DNA of 64,000 nt from Polynucleobacter sp. UK-FUSCHL-C3. GTDB taxonomy: Bacteria > Pseudomonadota > Gammaproteobacteria > Burkholderiales > Burkholderiaceae. The DNA lies in contig NZ_CP099959.1 in NCBI RefSeq assembly GCF_040409815.1, forward strand, positions 1,612,001-1,676,000, given 5' to 3'. Shown in pieces: positions 40,800 through 51,100 of this stretch. A program made the position numbers and the translations under genes. The notes beneath the pieces were generated by a model. It was not told the origin of the DNA, searched no databases, and saw only the letters and a program-made list of their open reading frames with translations. Every line of letters starts with the position of its first letter. Position 1 is the first letter of the stretch.

Positions 40800-42164
40800 A
40801 TGTTAAATATCACAGCCCTTTCTTATCTAGTCTCTTCAGTACTCTTTATCTTAGCCCTGAAGGGTTTATCCTCCCCAACGACCTCACGCCAAGGCAATAC
40901 CTACGGCATGATTGGAATGGCCTTAGCGGTCGTTACCACTTTTTTAATTCCGAGCTTTAAACCGGTCTATTGGTTAATTGGTGTTGCGATTGTTGCAGGT
41001 GCCATCATTGGCTCAATCGCGGCGAAACGCGTCCAGATGACCAAGATGCCTGAGCTTGTTGCTCTAATGCACTCTTTCGTTGGTCTATCTGCTGTACTGA
41101 TTGCGATTGCGGCAGTATTTAATCCTGCCCAAGAACATTCGGGCGCGCAAAAGATCGAGTTATTTATCGGAGCGTTCATTGGTGCAATCACCTTTACAGC
41201 CTCGATCATTGCCTTTGGAAAACTATCTGGCAAAGTTAGTGGTAAGCCCGTTAGTTTTTCTGGTCAGCATTTGCTCAACCTAATTATGGCTATTTTGATG
41301 GTTGCCGCTGGTTTTGCATACTTCTTGACTGGAAGTCATGCAGCCTTCTTGATGATGTGTGCCATTGCTCTCGTTCTCGGTGTCACTCTAATCATTCCAA
41401 TTGGCGGTGCAGATATGCCAGTGGTTGTATCGATGCTCAATAGCTATTCAGGTTGGGCGGCGGCTGGTATCGGTTTCACTTTAAATAACCCCGTATTGAT
41501 TATTGCGGGAGCCTGCGTTGGCTCTTCGGGCGCGATCCTGTCTTACATCATGTGCAAAGCCATGAATCGCTCCATTGTTGCAGTATTACTGGGTGGGTTT
41601 GGTGCCGAAGCTGCTGCCGGTGGAGAAGATAGCGGTCCGAAGAACTACAAAACCGGTTCAGCAGAAGATGCTGCTTTCTTAATGACCAATGCGGATACCG
41701 TCATCATCGTTCCAGGCTATGGTTTAGCAGTAGCACGTGCTCAGCATGCCCTTAAAGAATTAACTGAGAAATTGATTCATCACGGAGTAACGGTTAAATA
41801 TGCCATCCACCCCGTCGCTGGTCGTATGCCTGGCCACATGAACGTTCTTCTCGCCGAAGCCGAGGTTCCATATGACCAAGTATTTGAGATGGAAGATATC
41901 AATAGTGATTTCGGTCAAGCTGACGTAGTTTTAGTGCTTGGCGCCAATGACGTAGTTAACCCGGCAGCACGTACCCCAGGCAGCCCTATTTTCGGCATGC
42001 CAATCCTTGAAGCCTTTAAAGCCAAAACCATTATTGTTAATAAGCGCTCCATGGCCGCAGGCTATGCCGGTCTAGACAATGAACTCTTCTATTTGGATAA
42101 AACCATGATGGTCTTTGGTGATGCCAAGAAGGTCGTTGAAGATATGGTCAAGGCTGTGGAGTAA
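40800..42164 (+). CDS. pntB: NAD(P) transhydrogenase subunit beta
   Basis: This 454-residue subunit has an N-terminal block of membrane helices (about 1-260) for proton movement and a C-terminal NADP(H)-binding domain III. Domain III carries VIIVPGYGLAVARAQH and HPVAGRMPGHMNVLLAEA (about 300-345), and LGANDVVNPAA near 380. The complex couples proton import to NADPH formation. It is the last gene of the operon, and a terminator follows 22 bp after its stop. Confidence 0.97.
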   Translation: MLNITALSYLVSSVLFILALKGLSSPTTSRQGNTYGMIGMALAVVTTFLIPSFKPVYWLIGVAIVAGAIIGSIAAKRVQMTKMPELVALMHSFVGLSAVLIAIAAVFNPAQEHSGAQKIELFIGAFIGAITFTASIIAFGKLSGKVSGKPVSFSGQHLLNLIMAILMVAAGFAYFLTGSHAAFLMMCAIALVLGVTLIIPIGGADMPVVVSMLNSYSGWAAAGIGFTLNNPVLIIAGACVGSSGAILSYIMCKAMNRSIVAVLLGGFGAEAAAGGEDSGPKNYKTGSAEDAAFLMTNADTVIIVPGYGLAVARAQHALKELTEKLIHHGVTVKYAIHPVAGRMPGHMNVLLAEAEVPYDQVFEMEDINSDFGQADVVLVLGANDVVNPAARTPGSPIFGMPILEAFKAKTIIVNKRSMAAGYAGLDNELFYLDKTMMVFGDAKKVVEDMVKAVE

Positions 42165-42186
42165 GCAAGCTAAAGAAATCCAGTCC

Positions 42187-42219
42187 AAACGGAGTAGCCA
42201 TCTACCCCGTTTTGCTTTT
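42187..42219 (+). terminator. rho-independent terminator of the pnt operon
   Basis: An interrupted 10-bp stem (AAACGG-A-GTAG / CTAC-C-CCGTTT, CCAT loop, 42187-42212) is followed by TGCTTTT. It closes the pnt transcript and abuts the convergent lipoprotein gene. Confidence 0.8.
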
Positions 42220-42544
42220 AGCGGTAGCCTAATTGATCTTTATGTGTTCTTTCTTGCCCATCAACAAATAACTTTTTACACAAACCGCCTCCACTGCTAT
42301 AAGGCTTTTGACTGGCTTCTTTCTGCATCTTAAACATTGCTTCAAAACAATCTCTGCGATGCTCATACTGCGAGATAACCGTTTGGGTCTCTTTGCCCTT
42401 ATAAAAATATGTAAAGTCTAGGGTCCAGTATTGATCTCCCATCGGTACTACTATTTTTTCTTTAGCCTGCTCTACTGGTTTTTCTTTTGGAGCAGCGCAT
42501 GCGCCGCAAAGGATTGCAATGGAAATAATGAATATTTTTTTCAT
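42218..42544 (-). CDS. small putative lipoprotein of unknown function
   Basis: This 108-residue protein from ATG 42544 begins MKKIFIISIAILCGACAA. That is a signal peptide with a clear lipobox (LCGAC), so Cys15 or Cys16 should be lipidated after signal peptidase II cleavage; aspartate is not at +2. The mature part is hydrophilic, with two cysteines and aromatic residues (WTLDFTYFYKGKE). I do not recognise a family. An extension to 42598 is open but would place 18 residues before a perfect signal peptide. It is downstream of the cupin gene on the same strand. Confidence 0.75.
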   Translation of the reverse strand: MKKIFIISIAILCGACAAPKEKPVEQAKEKIVVPMGDQYWTLDFTYFYKGKETQTVISQYEHRRDCFEAMFKMQKEASQKPYSSGGGLCKKLFVDGQERTHKDQLGYR

Positions 42545-42594
42545 GATTCTAAAATGAAAGGTTAGCAAATTGGAATCATGAGCTAGAAGAACTC

Positions 42595-42864
42595 TCAATC
42601 TTTTCGTCCGGCGAGATACGTCACCCCTCTAGGGCCGTAAGATTCAGAGTGCTCCTGATCTTTGCGAAGATGAAATATATTTCCAGATCGATAACTTGTT
42701 TTTATTCCATCAACAGTTATATCAATCTGCCCGCTAATGATTAATGCCTTTGCCTCAAACGGATGGGCATGAACATCAAGGGAGCTATTAGCCTCTCGCT
42801 CCACCATCACGGGGGTTGGAAAACCCTCATTGGATAATTGCTCTAAAAATTGACTCTTGTTCAT
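42595..42864 (-). CDS. small cupin-domain protein
   Basis: This 89-residue single cupin fold has HAHPFEAKALIISGQIDITV, the first cupin motif with two histidines and a glutamate (about 32-51). FHLRKDQEHSESYGPRGVTYL corresponds to the second motif, giving a probable metal site. No enzymatic role can be assigned. It lies between the groESL terminator and the lipoprotein gene. The upstream 72 bp is AT-rich, with a TAGAAT element but no convincing -35. Confidence 0.8.
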   Translation of the reverse strand: MNKSQFLEQLSNEGFPTPVMVEREANSSLDVHAHPFEAKALIISGQIDITVDGIKTSYRSGNIFHLRKDQEHSESYGPRGVTYLAGRKD

Positions 42865-42931
42865 ATCAAAGGATATTCTATCTCTTGAAAGTTTTTTAAT
42901 ACCTAAATCAAGGTTTTTTAAATACTAACAA

Positions 42932-42965
42932 ATAAAAAGGGCAGCCTAGGCTGCCCTTAGTTTTT
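42932..42965. terminator. bidirectional terminator downstream of groEL
   Basis: A perfect 11-bp inverted repeat (AAGGGCAGCCT / AGGCTGCCCTT, 42937-42958) has a T-rich tail on both sides: TTTTATTTGTT reading minus and AGTTTTT reading plus. It lies 22 bp after the groEL stop and ends the groES-groEL transcript. Confidence 0.92.
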
Positions 42966-42979
42966 GGACTAATACTGTA

Positions 42980-44659
<1,680 letters not shown>

Positions 44660-44664
44660 CTAAA

Positions 44665-44955
44665 TTACTTCTGAACAACAGCCATGATGTCTTCTTCGCG
44701 CATTACGAGAAGCTCATCACCGTCGACTTTTACAGTTTGACCAGCATATTTTCCGAAGAGAACGCGGTCTCCAACTTTTACGTCGGGGGCATTCAACTTG
44801 CCGCTATCGTCACGCTTTCCGGGTCCAACTGCTAATACCTGACCTTGGTCTGGTTTTTCAGCAGCATTGTCTGGAATAACAATCCCAGAGGCAGTTTTTG
44901 TTTCTTGATCTAAACGCTTAATAATGACGCGATCGTGTAAAGGACGCAGATTCAT
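44665..44955 (-). CDS. groES: co-chaperonin GroES
   Basis: This 96-residue Hsp10 caps the GroEL ring. The start [18 protein letters not shown] and the mobile-loop region [15 protein letters not shown] are typical. AGGAG precedes the ATG. The gene heads groES-groEL and has a leader of about 150 nt, at whose 5' end a CIRCE operator overlaps the promoter (45086-45141). Confidence 0.99.
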   Translation of the reverse strand: MNLRPLHDRVIIKRLDQETKTASGIVIPDNAAEKPDQGQVLAVGPGKRDDSGKLNAPDVKVGDRVLFGKYAGQTVKVDGDELLVMREEDIMAVVQK

Positions 44956-45085
44956 TCCTTCTCCTATGTTAGTAAGTGTTAACTAATTAAATTGACCTAA
45001 ATGCATGGTTTATAATCCCTGCACAGATTGCTAAGATCATGATTTATATGTTTATTTCGTATTATGTCATAAACATTCATCATTA

Positions 45086-45112
45086 TTAGCACTCTTGTGT
45101 AGCGAGTGCTGA
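45086..45112 (-). promoter_or_regulatory. CIRCE operator (HrcA-binding site) of groESL
   Basis: The sequence TTAGCACTC, a 9-bp spacer and GAGTGCTGA matches the CIRCE consensus TTAGCACTC-N9-GAGTGCTAA with one mismatch. It lies immediately downstream of, and touching, a TATAAT -10 element, where bound HrcA would block transcription. The cognate repressor gene hrcA is at 4668-5681. Confidence 0.95.
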
Positions 45113-45141
45113 TTATATAGGTCTTATCTCAAGATTTTCAA
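45112..45141 (-). promoter_or_regulatory. groESL promoter, sigma-70 type
   Basis: On the minus strand TTGAAA (45141-45136), an 18-bp spacer and a perfect TATAAT (45117-45112) stand directly before the CIRCE. The start point would fall inside CIRCE. The -35 also matches the CTTGAAA of sigma-32, but the -10 does not contain CCCCAT, so vegetative sigma with HrcA repression is favoured. Confidence 0.85.
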
Positions 45142-45318
45142 GAGCTTTTCCTAAATAAGCCTTTATTAGCCCAGGATTTCACAGAGATCCAAGTCAAACC
45201 CCCATTTGTAGGAAATTTCCTTCAGATAAATCAACAATATGCCCTTACTTAAGCTGATTTAGAAAGTCAGCTGCATCAACACTCAAGTTACCGTAGTCGG
45301 TTCTTTAATAGCCCCATT
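45142..45318 (+). other. intergenic region groES-HU; possible small RNA
   Basis: Together with the groES leader this stretch has no coding potential I can support. It holds a GGAAATTTCC palindrome (45211-45220) and a stem-loop AGCTGA / TCAGCT (45252-45272). It is followed by a terminator whose better T-run is on the plus strand, where no gene precedes it. A short plus-strand RNA ending there is possible, but no promoter was convincing. It could equally be only the 3' flank of the HU gene. Confidence 0.25.
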
Positions 45319-45345
45319 AAAACCCCACTAGGCAGGGGTTTTTTT
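45319..45345. terminator. bidirectional terminator between groES and HU genes
   Basis: AAAACCCC (45319-45326), an 8-nt loop and GGGGTTTT (45335-45342) continue into TTT on the plus strand. On the minus strand the stem ends in GGGGTTTTAA, giving a weaker tail. It lies 19 bp after the HU stop and most simply terminates the HU message. Confidence 0.8.
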
Positions 45346-45363
45346 AATCAAACGTCAGCCATA

Positions 45364-45642
45364 CTACCGCCTATTCACTATATCTTTGAAGGTCTTACCA
45401 GCTGAAAATTTAATGGTTTTGGATGCTGCAATCTTAATTGCCTCTCCAGTTTTTGGATTTCTGCCCATACGCGCCGCGCGCGAACCCAAGGAAAAGCTAC
45501 CAAACCCAATAAGCTGAACGGCATTTCCTTTTGCGACGCTCGCTTTAATTGAATCTAATAGTAGATTTATAGCTTCCTCAGCCTTTGTTTTACTTAAATC
45601 TGCACTATCTGCAATCACATCCACTAGGTCTGCTTTTGTCAT
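45364..45642 (-). CDS. hup: DNA-binding protein HU
   Basis: This 92-residue histone-like protein bends and compacts DNA. It begins MTKADLVDVIADSADLSKTKA and has the conserved arm and core IGFGSFSLGSRAARMGRNPKTGE, followed by the C-terminal helix. AAAGGAAA precedes ATG 45642. The frame continues upstream to a GTG at 45720, which also has an AGGA in front and would add 26 residues. The canonical HU N-terminus argues against it. It diverges from dacB across 139 bp. Confidence 0.95.
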   Translation of the reverse strand: MTKADLVDVIADSADLSKTKAEEAINLLLDSIKASVAKGNAVQLIGFGSFSLGSRAARMGRNPKTGEAIKIAASKTIKFSAGKTFKDIVNRR

Positions 45643-45781
45643 AATAGATTTCCTTTGCTTTGTCACTTCGCTATGAAATTTGGGGCTCTTCGACCATTTC
45701 AGGTCAAATAGATCCTCCACGTTTATCCTAGCAAACTAATTACGAAAATACTGAAAAGCTTTTTGACAAATTGAATAAAAA

Positions 45782-47377
45782 ATGAGCAGATTTATATTTA
45801 AGTGTTTGAGATTGCGGGGTTTCTTGCTCAATATAGGGTTTTTACTAGCCTCTTCTTTATTATTTCTTTTAACCGGTCATCATGTTGCAGCGCAATCACA
45901 GAGCCAAGCTTCCATTCGACTACCAACATCGGTTGACCAAGCAATCAAACGAAGTGGCATTGGTAAGGATTCGATCAGCATTTCTGTGACAGAAATTCTA
46001 GTACCCACTAATCCCAAATCGCAATCTCGCACGATTCTGGCATGGCGTGATGAAGTAAGCATGAATCCTGCATCAACCATTAAGTTGCTAACGACTTTGG
46101 TTGCATTGGATATTCTTGGGCCTAAATATCGGTGGCGCACAGATCTTTTTACAGATGGCGTTATCAAGAATGGAACTTTAAAAGGAAATATATATTTTTT
46201 AGGGCATGGCGACCCTAAATTGATTCCAGAGGAACTCTTAAAGCTAACAGGTAAATTAAGAGAGCTTGGTATACAGCATATCGATGGTAATTTGATTTAT
46301 GATCGCAGTGCTTATGCCCCCCAAGTAATGGAGGATCAGACTATTGATGGAGAGTTATTTCGGTCCTACAACGTACCACCAGATCCACTTTTATATTCTT
46401 TCCGAACCCTTTCTTTTAAGATTGATTCCAATAAAAATAGTGATACTTTTAATATTACTTACACGCCTAGGCTTGCGCGCCTTAGTATTCAAAACAATAT
46501 TTCAGTCAACTCAAATCAGTGTGATGCTGGTAAGCGTGATGTTAATGTTGAGATAAATCCTGATCCAAATTTAGTTTCTGGCAATCAACTCAAGAACCAA
46601 TCTGCAATACAGTGGGTAGCCACTTTTAGAGGTGATCTGTCTAAAAATTGTAGGGGTATCGGCTACAACACCGTTAAATTTGACCCTAATACTTTTTTTA
46701 CTCTTGGGTTTACTGCAGCCTGGGAAGATGCTGGTGGAACTTGGATTAAATCCCCACGCGGTCTTTCTGGAACTGTTCCTGTGTATGCTCGCCCCCTTCT
46801 AAGCTACGAAGGACTTAATCTTGCTGAGGCTTCACAAGATATTAATAAATTTTCTAATAATGTGATGGCCCGTCAAGTGTTTTTAACCTTGGCACTTGAA
46901 AAAATTGGTAAGCCCGCTGATATACCTGGTGGCGAAAAGGTCGTTAAAGCTTGGCTCATGCAACAAGGCTTATCTTTTCCTGAACTTGTTATTGAAAATG
47001 GGTCAGGCCTATCTCGCAATGAGGCTATCTCTGCAAAAAATCTGAATACACTACTAATAACTGCCCAAGGCCTTCCGATTTCTGAGGTATTTATTGACTC
47101 TTTACCAATAGCGGGGTCTGAAGGAACGGTACGTCATCGCCTTGTAAAAGAACTACGTAAATTTTTACATCTCAAGAAAAAGCCCGAAGTTCGAATTAAA
47201 ACGGGCGCGCTTAATCAAGTAAGAAATATTTCTGGCTATGTCTTTAGTAAGTCGGGTCGTATTTATGCAGTGACATCATTTATCAATGATCCCAAAGCTA
47301 ATCGCGGCCAAGAAATCCATGATCAACTACTAGGGTGGTTAATGGAAGACGGGCCGGATCCAAAAGAGGCGCGCTGA
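45782..47377 (+). CDS. dacB: D-alanyl-D-alanine carboxypeptidase/endopeptidase (PBP4 type)
   Basis: DacB trims peptidoglycan cross-links and pentapeptides in the periplasm. The 531-residue protein has an N-terminal signal sequence (about 14-38, hydrophobic LLASSLLFLLTG). The three penicillin-binding motifs are present in order: SxxK in PASTIKL (about 98), SxN in FSNN (about 359) and KTG in RIKTGALNQ (about 477). The long insert between the first two motifs is typical of the PBP4/S13 family. Its last 55 bp overlap the 3' end of the convergent sua5-type gene. Confidence 0.95.
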   Translation: MSRFIFKCLRLRGFLLNIGFLLASSLLFLLTGHHVAAQSQSQASIRLPTSVDQAIKRSGIGKDSISISVTEILVPTNPKSQSRTILAWRDEVSMNPASTIKLLTTLVALDILGPKYRWRTDLFTDGVIKNGTLKGNIYFLGHGDPKLIPEELLKLTGKLRELGIQHIDGNLIYDRSAYAPQVMEDQTIDGELFRSYNVPPDPLLYSFRTLSFKIDSNKNSDTFNITYTPRLARLSIQNNISVNSNQCDAGKRDVNVEINPDPNLVSGNQLKNQSAIQWVATFRGDLSKNCRGIGYNTVKFDPNTFFTLGFTAAWEDAGGTWIKSPRGLSGTVPVYARPLLSYEGLNLAEASQDINKFSNNVMARQVFLTLALEKIGKPADIPGGEKVVKAWLMQQGLSFPELVIENGSGLSRNEAISAKNLNTLLITAQGLPISEVFIDSLPIAGSEGTVRHRLVKELRKFLHLKKKPEVRIKTGALNQVRNISGYVFSKSGRIYAVTSFINDPKANRGQEIHDQLLGWLMEDGPDPKEAR

Positions 47378-48396
47378 AGTCGGTCTCGAATTGCATCCCA
47401 ACCCTCACCACTCGGCGGGCTTGGTATGTAGATTGTCTGATACTGGGATTGATCTAGAAGACGAAGCAAACGGTATAAACCGTGAGCAAACGCAATGGGC
47501 TCTTTTGGAACTTGGATAAGCTTACTTTTCTTGGTTAGCTCTTTTAATTGAGCAAGATCATGCAAGTTCTTATCTTCCCAGACAACTAAAGCAATACTTT
47601 GATCAAGTATTCTTCCTTGCTTAATGCTTTGTAAGAAATCACTTAATCCCTGTTTATATAAATGAAGTGGCGTATTGGGTGCATAGTGCGCCTTCAGGCT
47701 ACCCGAAACGCGCGGTATCTTCTGATCCTTTATAGGGTCAATAGAAACATTAATCCCTGTTGCTTCCTTAATTTGTTTTGGACTAATACTGCCCGGCCGA
47801 AGAAGCCGTGGCTCCCCATCTCCTGAGACATCTAAGATTGTCGACTCAATGCCGAACTGACAATCGCCCCCATCTAAGATCAATAAATCATCTTGATCTA
47901 TAAATTCTGAGCGAACGTGAGCAGCGGAGCTCGGTGAAACCTTACCAAATCGATTGGCCGAAGGAGCGGCAATACCTCCCCGAAATCCTCTTAGCAGTTC
48001 TTGTGCAAGTGGGTGCGACGGGGAGCGAATGGCAATAGTATCTTGACCGCCGGTTACAGCATCCAAGACCAATCGGCTTTTCTGAAAAACCAGGGTAAGT
48101 GGGCCAGGCCAAAAGTGCTCGATAAGAACAAAGGCTGATTCGGGAATATGCCTTGCCCAAGGACTTAGAATGGCTAACCAATCGTGGGCTTTATCTTGTG
48201 AATATTCCAATGGCGCTTGGACATGAACTATGAGTGGATGGTTTGCTGGTCGACCCTTAAGTTGATAAATCGCTTGTATGGCCAAGGGATTACTAGCATC
48301 TGCACCCAAACCGTAAACAGTCTCTGTGGGGATGGCCACAAGTTTGCCAGCATGAAGTGCGCTCAGGGCTTTGGTAACGGACTCGGAATCAGACAA
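47323..48396 (-). CDS. L-threonylcarbamoyladenylate synthase (Sua5 type)
   Basis: This enzyme makes threonylcarbamoyl-AMP for the t6A37 modification of ANN-decoding tRNAs. The 357-residue protein is the long Sua5 form. An N-terminal YrdC domain (LVAIPTETVYGLGADA and KGRPANHPLIVHV) is followed by the linker and a C-terminal Sua5 domain beginning near PRVSGSLKAHYAPNTPL. The start is a TTG at 48396 with no in-frame ATG before the purK stop. It ends the run pgk-pyk-purC-purE-purK and overlaps dacB by 55 bp at the 3' end. Confidence 0.93.
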   Translation of the reverse strand: MSDSESVTKALSALHAGKLVAIPTETVYGLGADASNPLAIQAIYQLKGRPANHPLIVHVQAPLEYSQDKAHDWLAILSPWARHIPESAFVLIEHFWPGPLTLVFQKSRLVLDAVTGGQDTIAIRSPSHPLAQELLRGFRGGIAAPSANRFGKVSPSSAAHVRSEFIDQDDLLILDGGDCQFGIESTILDVSGDGEPRLLRPGSISPKQIKEATGINVSIDPIKDQKIPRVSGSLKAHYAPNTPLHLYKQGLSDFLQSIKQGRILDQSIALVVWEDKNLHDLAQLKELTKKSKLIQVPKEPIAFAHGLYRLLRLLDQSQYQTIYIPSPPSGEGWDAIRDRLQRASFGSGPSSINHPSS

Positions 48397-48420
48397 ATGC
48401 TTCTCGAATAAATCGTAAGA

Positions 48421-49626
48421 TTATGGTGCGATACCTAAATCATGGGCTACCGCTACACAGGCATCTTTTGCCTCCTGAATACCCTTACCCAGACAATTAA
48501 TATGTCCCATCTTGCGTCCTAACTTGGGGCTAGCTTTACCGTACAAATGTAATTTAGCACTGGGATGGGCAAGTACATGATGCCAGGCAGGCTCTCTCGC
48601 TTGATCTTTATCAAACCACACATCCCCCAAAATATTCAACATGGCGACTGGTTCCATGAGGGTGACATCACCAAGCGGTAAACGCGCCATAGCTCTTACC
48701 TGTTGCTCAAATTGACTCGTAACAGAGGCATCCATGGTGTAGTGCCCAGAATTATGGGGGCGAGGCGCTATCTCATTGACGAGCACTGAGCCATCTTGCA
48801 AGACAAAGTACTCAACACATAAAACACCCACATACGCCATCTTCTCGGCGATTTCAAAGCTCGCTCCAATAATTTTTTTTGATACATTAGGATGTTTTAC
48901 AAGGGATGGGGATGGCACTGTACTGGTATGCAAAATACCATTACGATGAATATTTTCAGCAATTGGATAGGCCGTGACCTGCCCGTCATGAGCACGAACA
49001 ATTAATGCCGAGACCTCAAATGCAAGAGGCATTCTTTTTTCTAATACGCAAGCATTTCCACCAAGGCCCTGCCAAGCAACTGCAAGCTCATCCGCATCCC
49101 TAACATTCACTTGACCCTTACCGTCATAACCCATTCGTGCAGTTTTTAAGATTGCTGGAAATAATTGGGTAGGGACTGTTGCAAGATCACTTTGCGTTTT
49201 AATCACATGGTGTGGGGCTGGGCCAATGCCCGATAAAACAGAGCACTGTTGGAGAAATTCTTTTTCAAGGATCCGGTCTTGGGCAATCGAAACGCACCTG
49301 CCCATGGGAGCAACAAAAATATCTTTATTCTGAAAATAATCAAGGGTCTTGGCAGGCACATTCTCAAACTCGGTACTAACTGCTGCACACAAGTTAGCCA
49401 TTTCATTTAAGGCCTTCTCATCACCATAATCTGCACATATATGCTTCTCAGCAACTGCACCCCCAGGGCTTAGCGGATCTGGATCAAGAACACATACCTT
49501 ATAGCCAAGCGATTGAGCTTCATGAATAAACATGCGGCCCAACTGTCCACCCCCTAATATTCCTAACCAAGCAGGTGGGAGAATGGGTGACAGATTCGTT
49601 ACAGCAGAATTTCCAGACTTCGTCAT
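48421..49626 (-). CDS. purK: N5-carboxyaminoimidazole ribonucleotide synthase
   Basis: PurK carboxylates AIR with bicarbonate and ATP in purine synthesis. The 401-residue ATP-grasp protein starts with GILGGGQLGRMFIHEAQSLGY (about 22-42). KTARMGYDGKGQ is the ATP-binding segment, and VNEIAPRPHNSGHYT is the active-site motif near 285. It follows purE by 24 bp and precedes the sua5-type gene by 24 bp. Confidence 0.97.
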   Translation of the reverse strand: MTKSGNSAVTNLSPILPPAWLGILGGGQLGRMFIHEAQSLGYKVCVLDPDPLSPGGAVAEKHICADYGDEKALNEMANLCAAVSTEFENVPAKTLDYFQNKDIFVAPMGRCVSIAQDRILEKEFLQQCSVLSGIGPAPHHVIKTQSDLATVPTQLFPAILKTARMGYDGKGQVNVRDADELAVAWQGLGGNACVLEKRMPLAFEVSALIVRAHDGQVTAYPIAENIHRNGILHTSTVPSPSLVKHPNVSKKIIGASFEIAEKMAYVGVLCVEYFVLQDGSVLVNEIAPRPHNSGHYTMDASVTSQFEQQVRAMARLPLGDVTLMEPVAMLNILGDVWFDKDQAREPAWHHVLAHPSAKLHLYGKASPKLGRKMGHINCLGKGIQEAKDACVAVAHDLGIAP

Positions 49627-49650
49627 GATGGAATTAAGATGCTTTCCCCA

Positions 49651-50139
49651 TTAGGGCAATTTCATTGCTTGAGCAGCTTGGGTTTGCATGGTTCGATAAT
49701 CGTGCAATCGCTTTGCTAATGACGCATCCGAGCTGGCCAACATTGCCACAATATGTAAGGCTGCATTTGCAGCTCCAGCCTCACCAATTGCAAAACTGGC
49801 AACCGGAATTCCTTTTGGCATTTGCACAATCGAGTAGAGAGAGTCTTCGCCTCGTAAATATTTACTAGGTACCGGGACTCCCCAGATAGGTACGATCGTT
49901 TTTGCTGCAAGCATGCCCGGAAGGTGGGCTGCGCCACCAGCACCCGCAATAATGGCCTTTAAGCCCCGTGCTTCGGCTTTCTCCGCATAGGCAAACATCT
50001 CATCTGGCATGCGATGTGCTGACAAAACCTGCTTCTCATGCGGAATATTGAACTGCTCCAATATCTGAACAGCGTATTGCATGGTATCCCAATCTGAATT
50101 GGATCCCATCACAACTCCTACCAGAACCTGATCAGCCAT
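49651..50139 (-). CDS. purE: N5-carboxyaminoimidazole ribonucleotide mutase
   Basis: PurE moves the carboxyl group to give CAIR, using the product of purK. The 162-residue protein has GVVMGSNSDWDTMQ (about 8-21), the SAHRMPDEM motif near 41-49 and GAGGAAHLPGMLAA near 68-81. This is a class I PurE of normal length. It is separated from purC by 65 bp and from purK by 24 bp. Confidence 0.97.
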   Translation of the reverse strand: MADQVLVGVVMGSNSDWDTMQYAVQILEQFNIPHEKQVLSAHRMPDEMFAYAEKAEARGLKAIIAGAGGAAHLPGMLAAKTIVPIWGVPVPSKYLRGEDSLYSIVQMPKGIPVASFAIGEAGAANAALHIVAMLASSDASLAKRLHDYRTMQTQAAQAMKLP

Positions 50140-50204
50140 TGGCTCTCCAAAAGGGCTTGAAAAACATTATTATCGCAGTCTTTAGGCTCTTAACGTCATG
50201 AGCA

Positions 50205-51098
50205 CTATTGGGTCAACCTGCGTAATGCCTCACGATATTTTTCTGCAGTTTTTTCGATAATCTCAGCCGGTAAATGGGGCGCAGGGGGCGCTTTAGCCCA
50301 AGGCTTACCATCGACCCGAACAGACTCTAACCAATCTCGCAAAAATTGTTTATCAAACGATGGTGGGTTAGTTCCTACCCGATAAGTAGTCGCAGGCCAG
50401 AATCGTGATGAATCGGCCGTCAGAATTTCATCCATTAAGACCAGTTGTCCAGTTTCATCTAAACCGAACTCAAACTTCGTATCGGCAATGATGATGCCTT
50501 TTTCTAAAGCATATTGAGCGGCTTCGCGATACAAACGAATGCTTGTTTCTTTAATCTTGTGCGCAAGCTCAGTACCAATCCGTTTTTCTACTTCTGAATA
50601 CGAAATGTTCTCATCATGATGACCCATCTCCGCTTTAGCTGCTGGTGTAAAAATAGGCTTTGCTAAGACTTGGGCATTTTGCAGACCAGCGGGTAAACGA
50701 ATCCCACAAACCGCCCCAGTATCTTGATAATCCTTCCAGCCACTACCTGCTAGATAACCACGAACTACTGCCTCAACAAGAATGGGTTTGAGGCGCTTTG
50801 CAACAACAGCTCTGCCCTTGACCTGATCGATTTCATTAGAAGCCACTACAGTACTTGGATCAATTCCTGTCAAATGATTAGGAATCACATGAGCCAAATG
50901 AGCAAACCAAAAATTACTCATTTGATTTAGGACCATGCCCTTTTCAGGAATGGCTTCTTGCATAATCACATCAAATGCTGAAATGCGATCGGTAGTGATC
51001 ATTAATAGCCGATCATCACCCACAGCATAGACATCGCGTACCTTACCCTGAGAGATTAGAGGTAAAGAACGAATTGAGGTGCTGTGCAACGCATTCAT
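50205..51098 (-). CDS. purC: phosphoribosylaminoimidazole-succinocarboxamide synthase
   Basis: PurC joins aspartate to CAIR to form SAICAR. The 297-residue protein shows [19 protein letters not shown] (about 16-34), [15 protein letters not shown] and [12 protein letters not shown], all family signatures. It begins 2 bp after the pyk stop. In related Burkholderiales I recall a class II aldolase gene between pyk and purC; none is present here. Confidence 0.96.
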   Translation of the reverse strand: MNALHSTSIRSLPLISQGKVRDVYAVGDDRLLMITTDRISAFDVIMQEAIPEKGMVLNQMSNFWFAHLAHVIPNHLTGIDPSTVVASNEIDQVKGRAVVAKRLKPILVEAVVRGYLAGSGWKDYQDTGAVCGIRLPAGLQNAQVLAKPIFTPAAKAEMGHHDENISYSEVEKRIGTELAHKIKETSIRLYREAAQYALEKGIIIADTKFEFGLDETGQLVLMDEILTADSSRFWPATTYRVGTNPPSFDKQFLRDWLESVRVDGKPWAKAPPAPHLPAEIIEKTAEKYREALRRLTQ

Positions 51099-51100
51099 GA

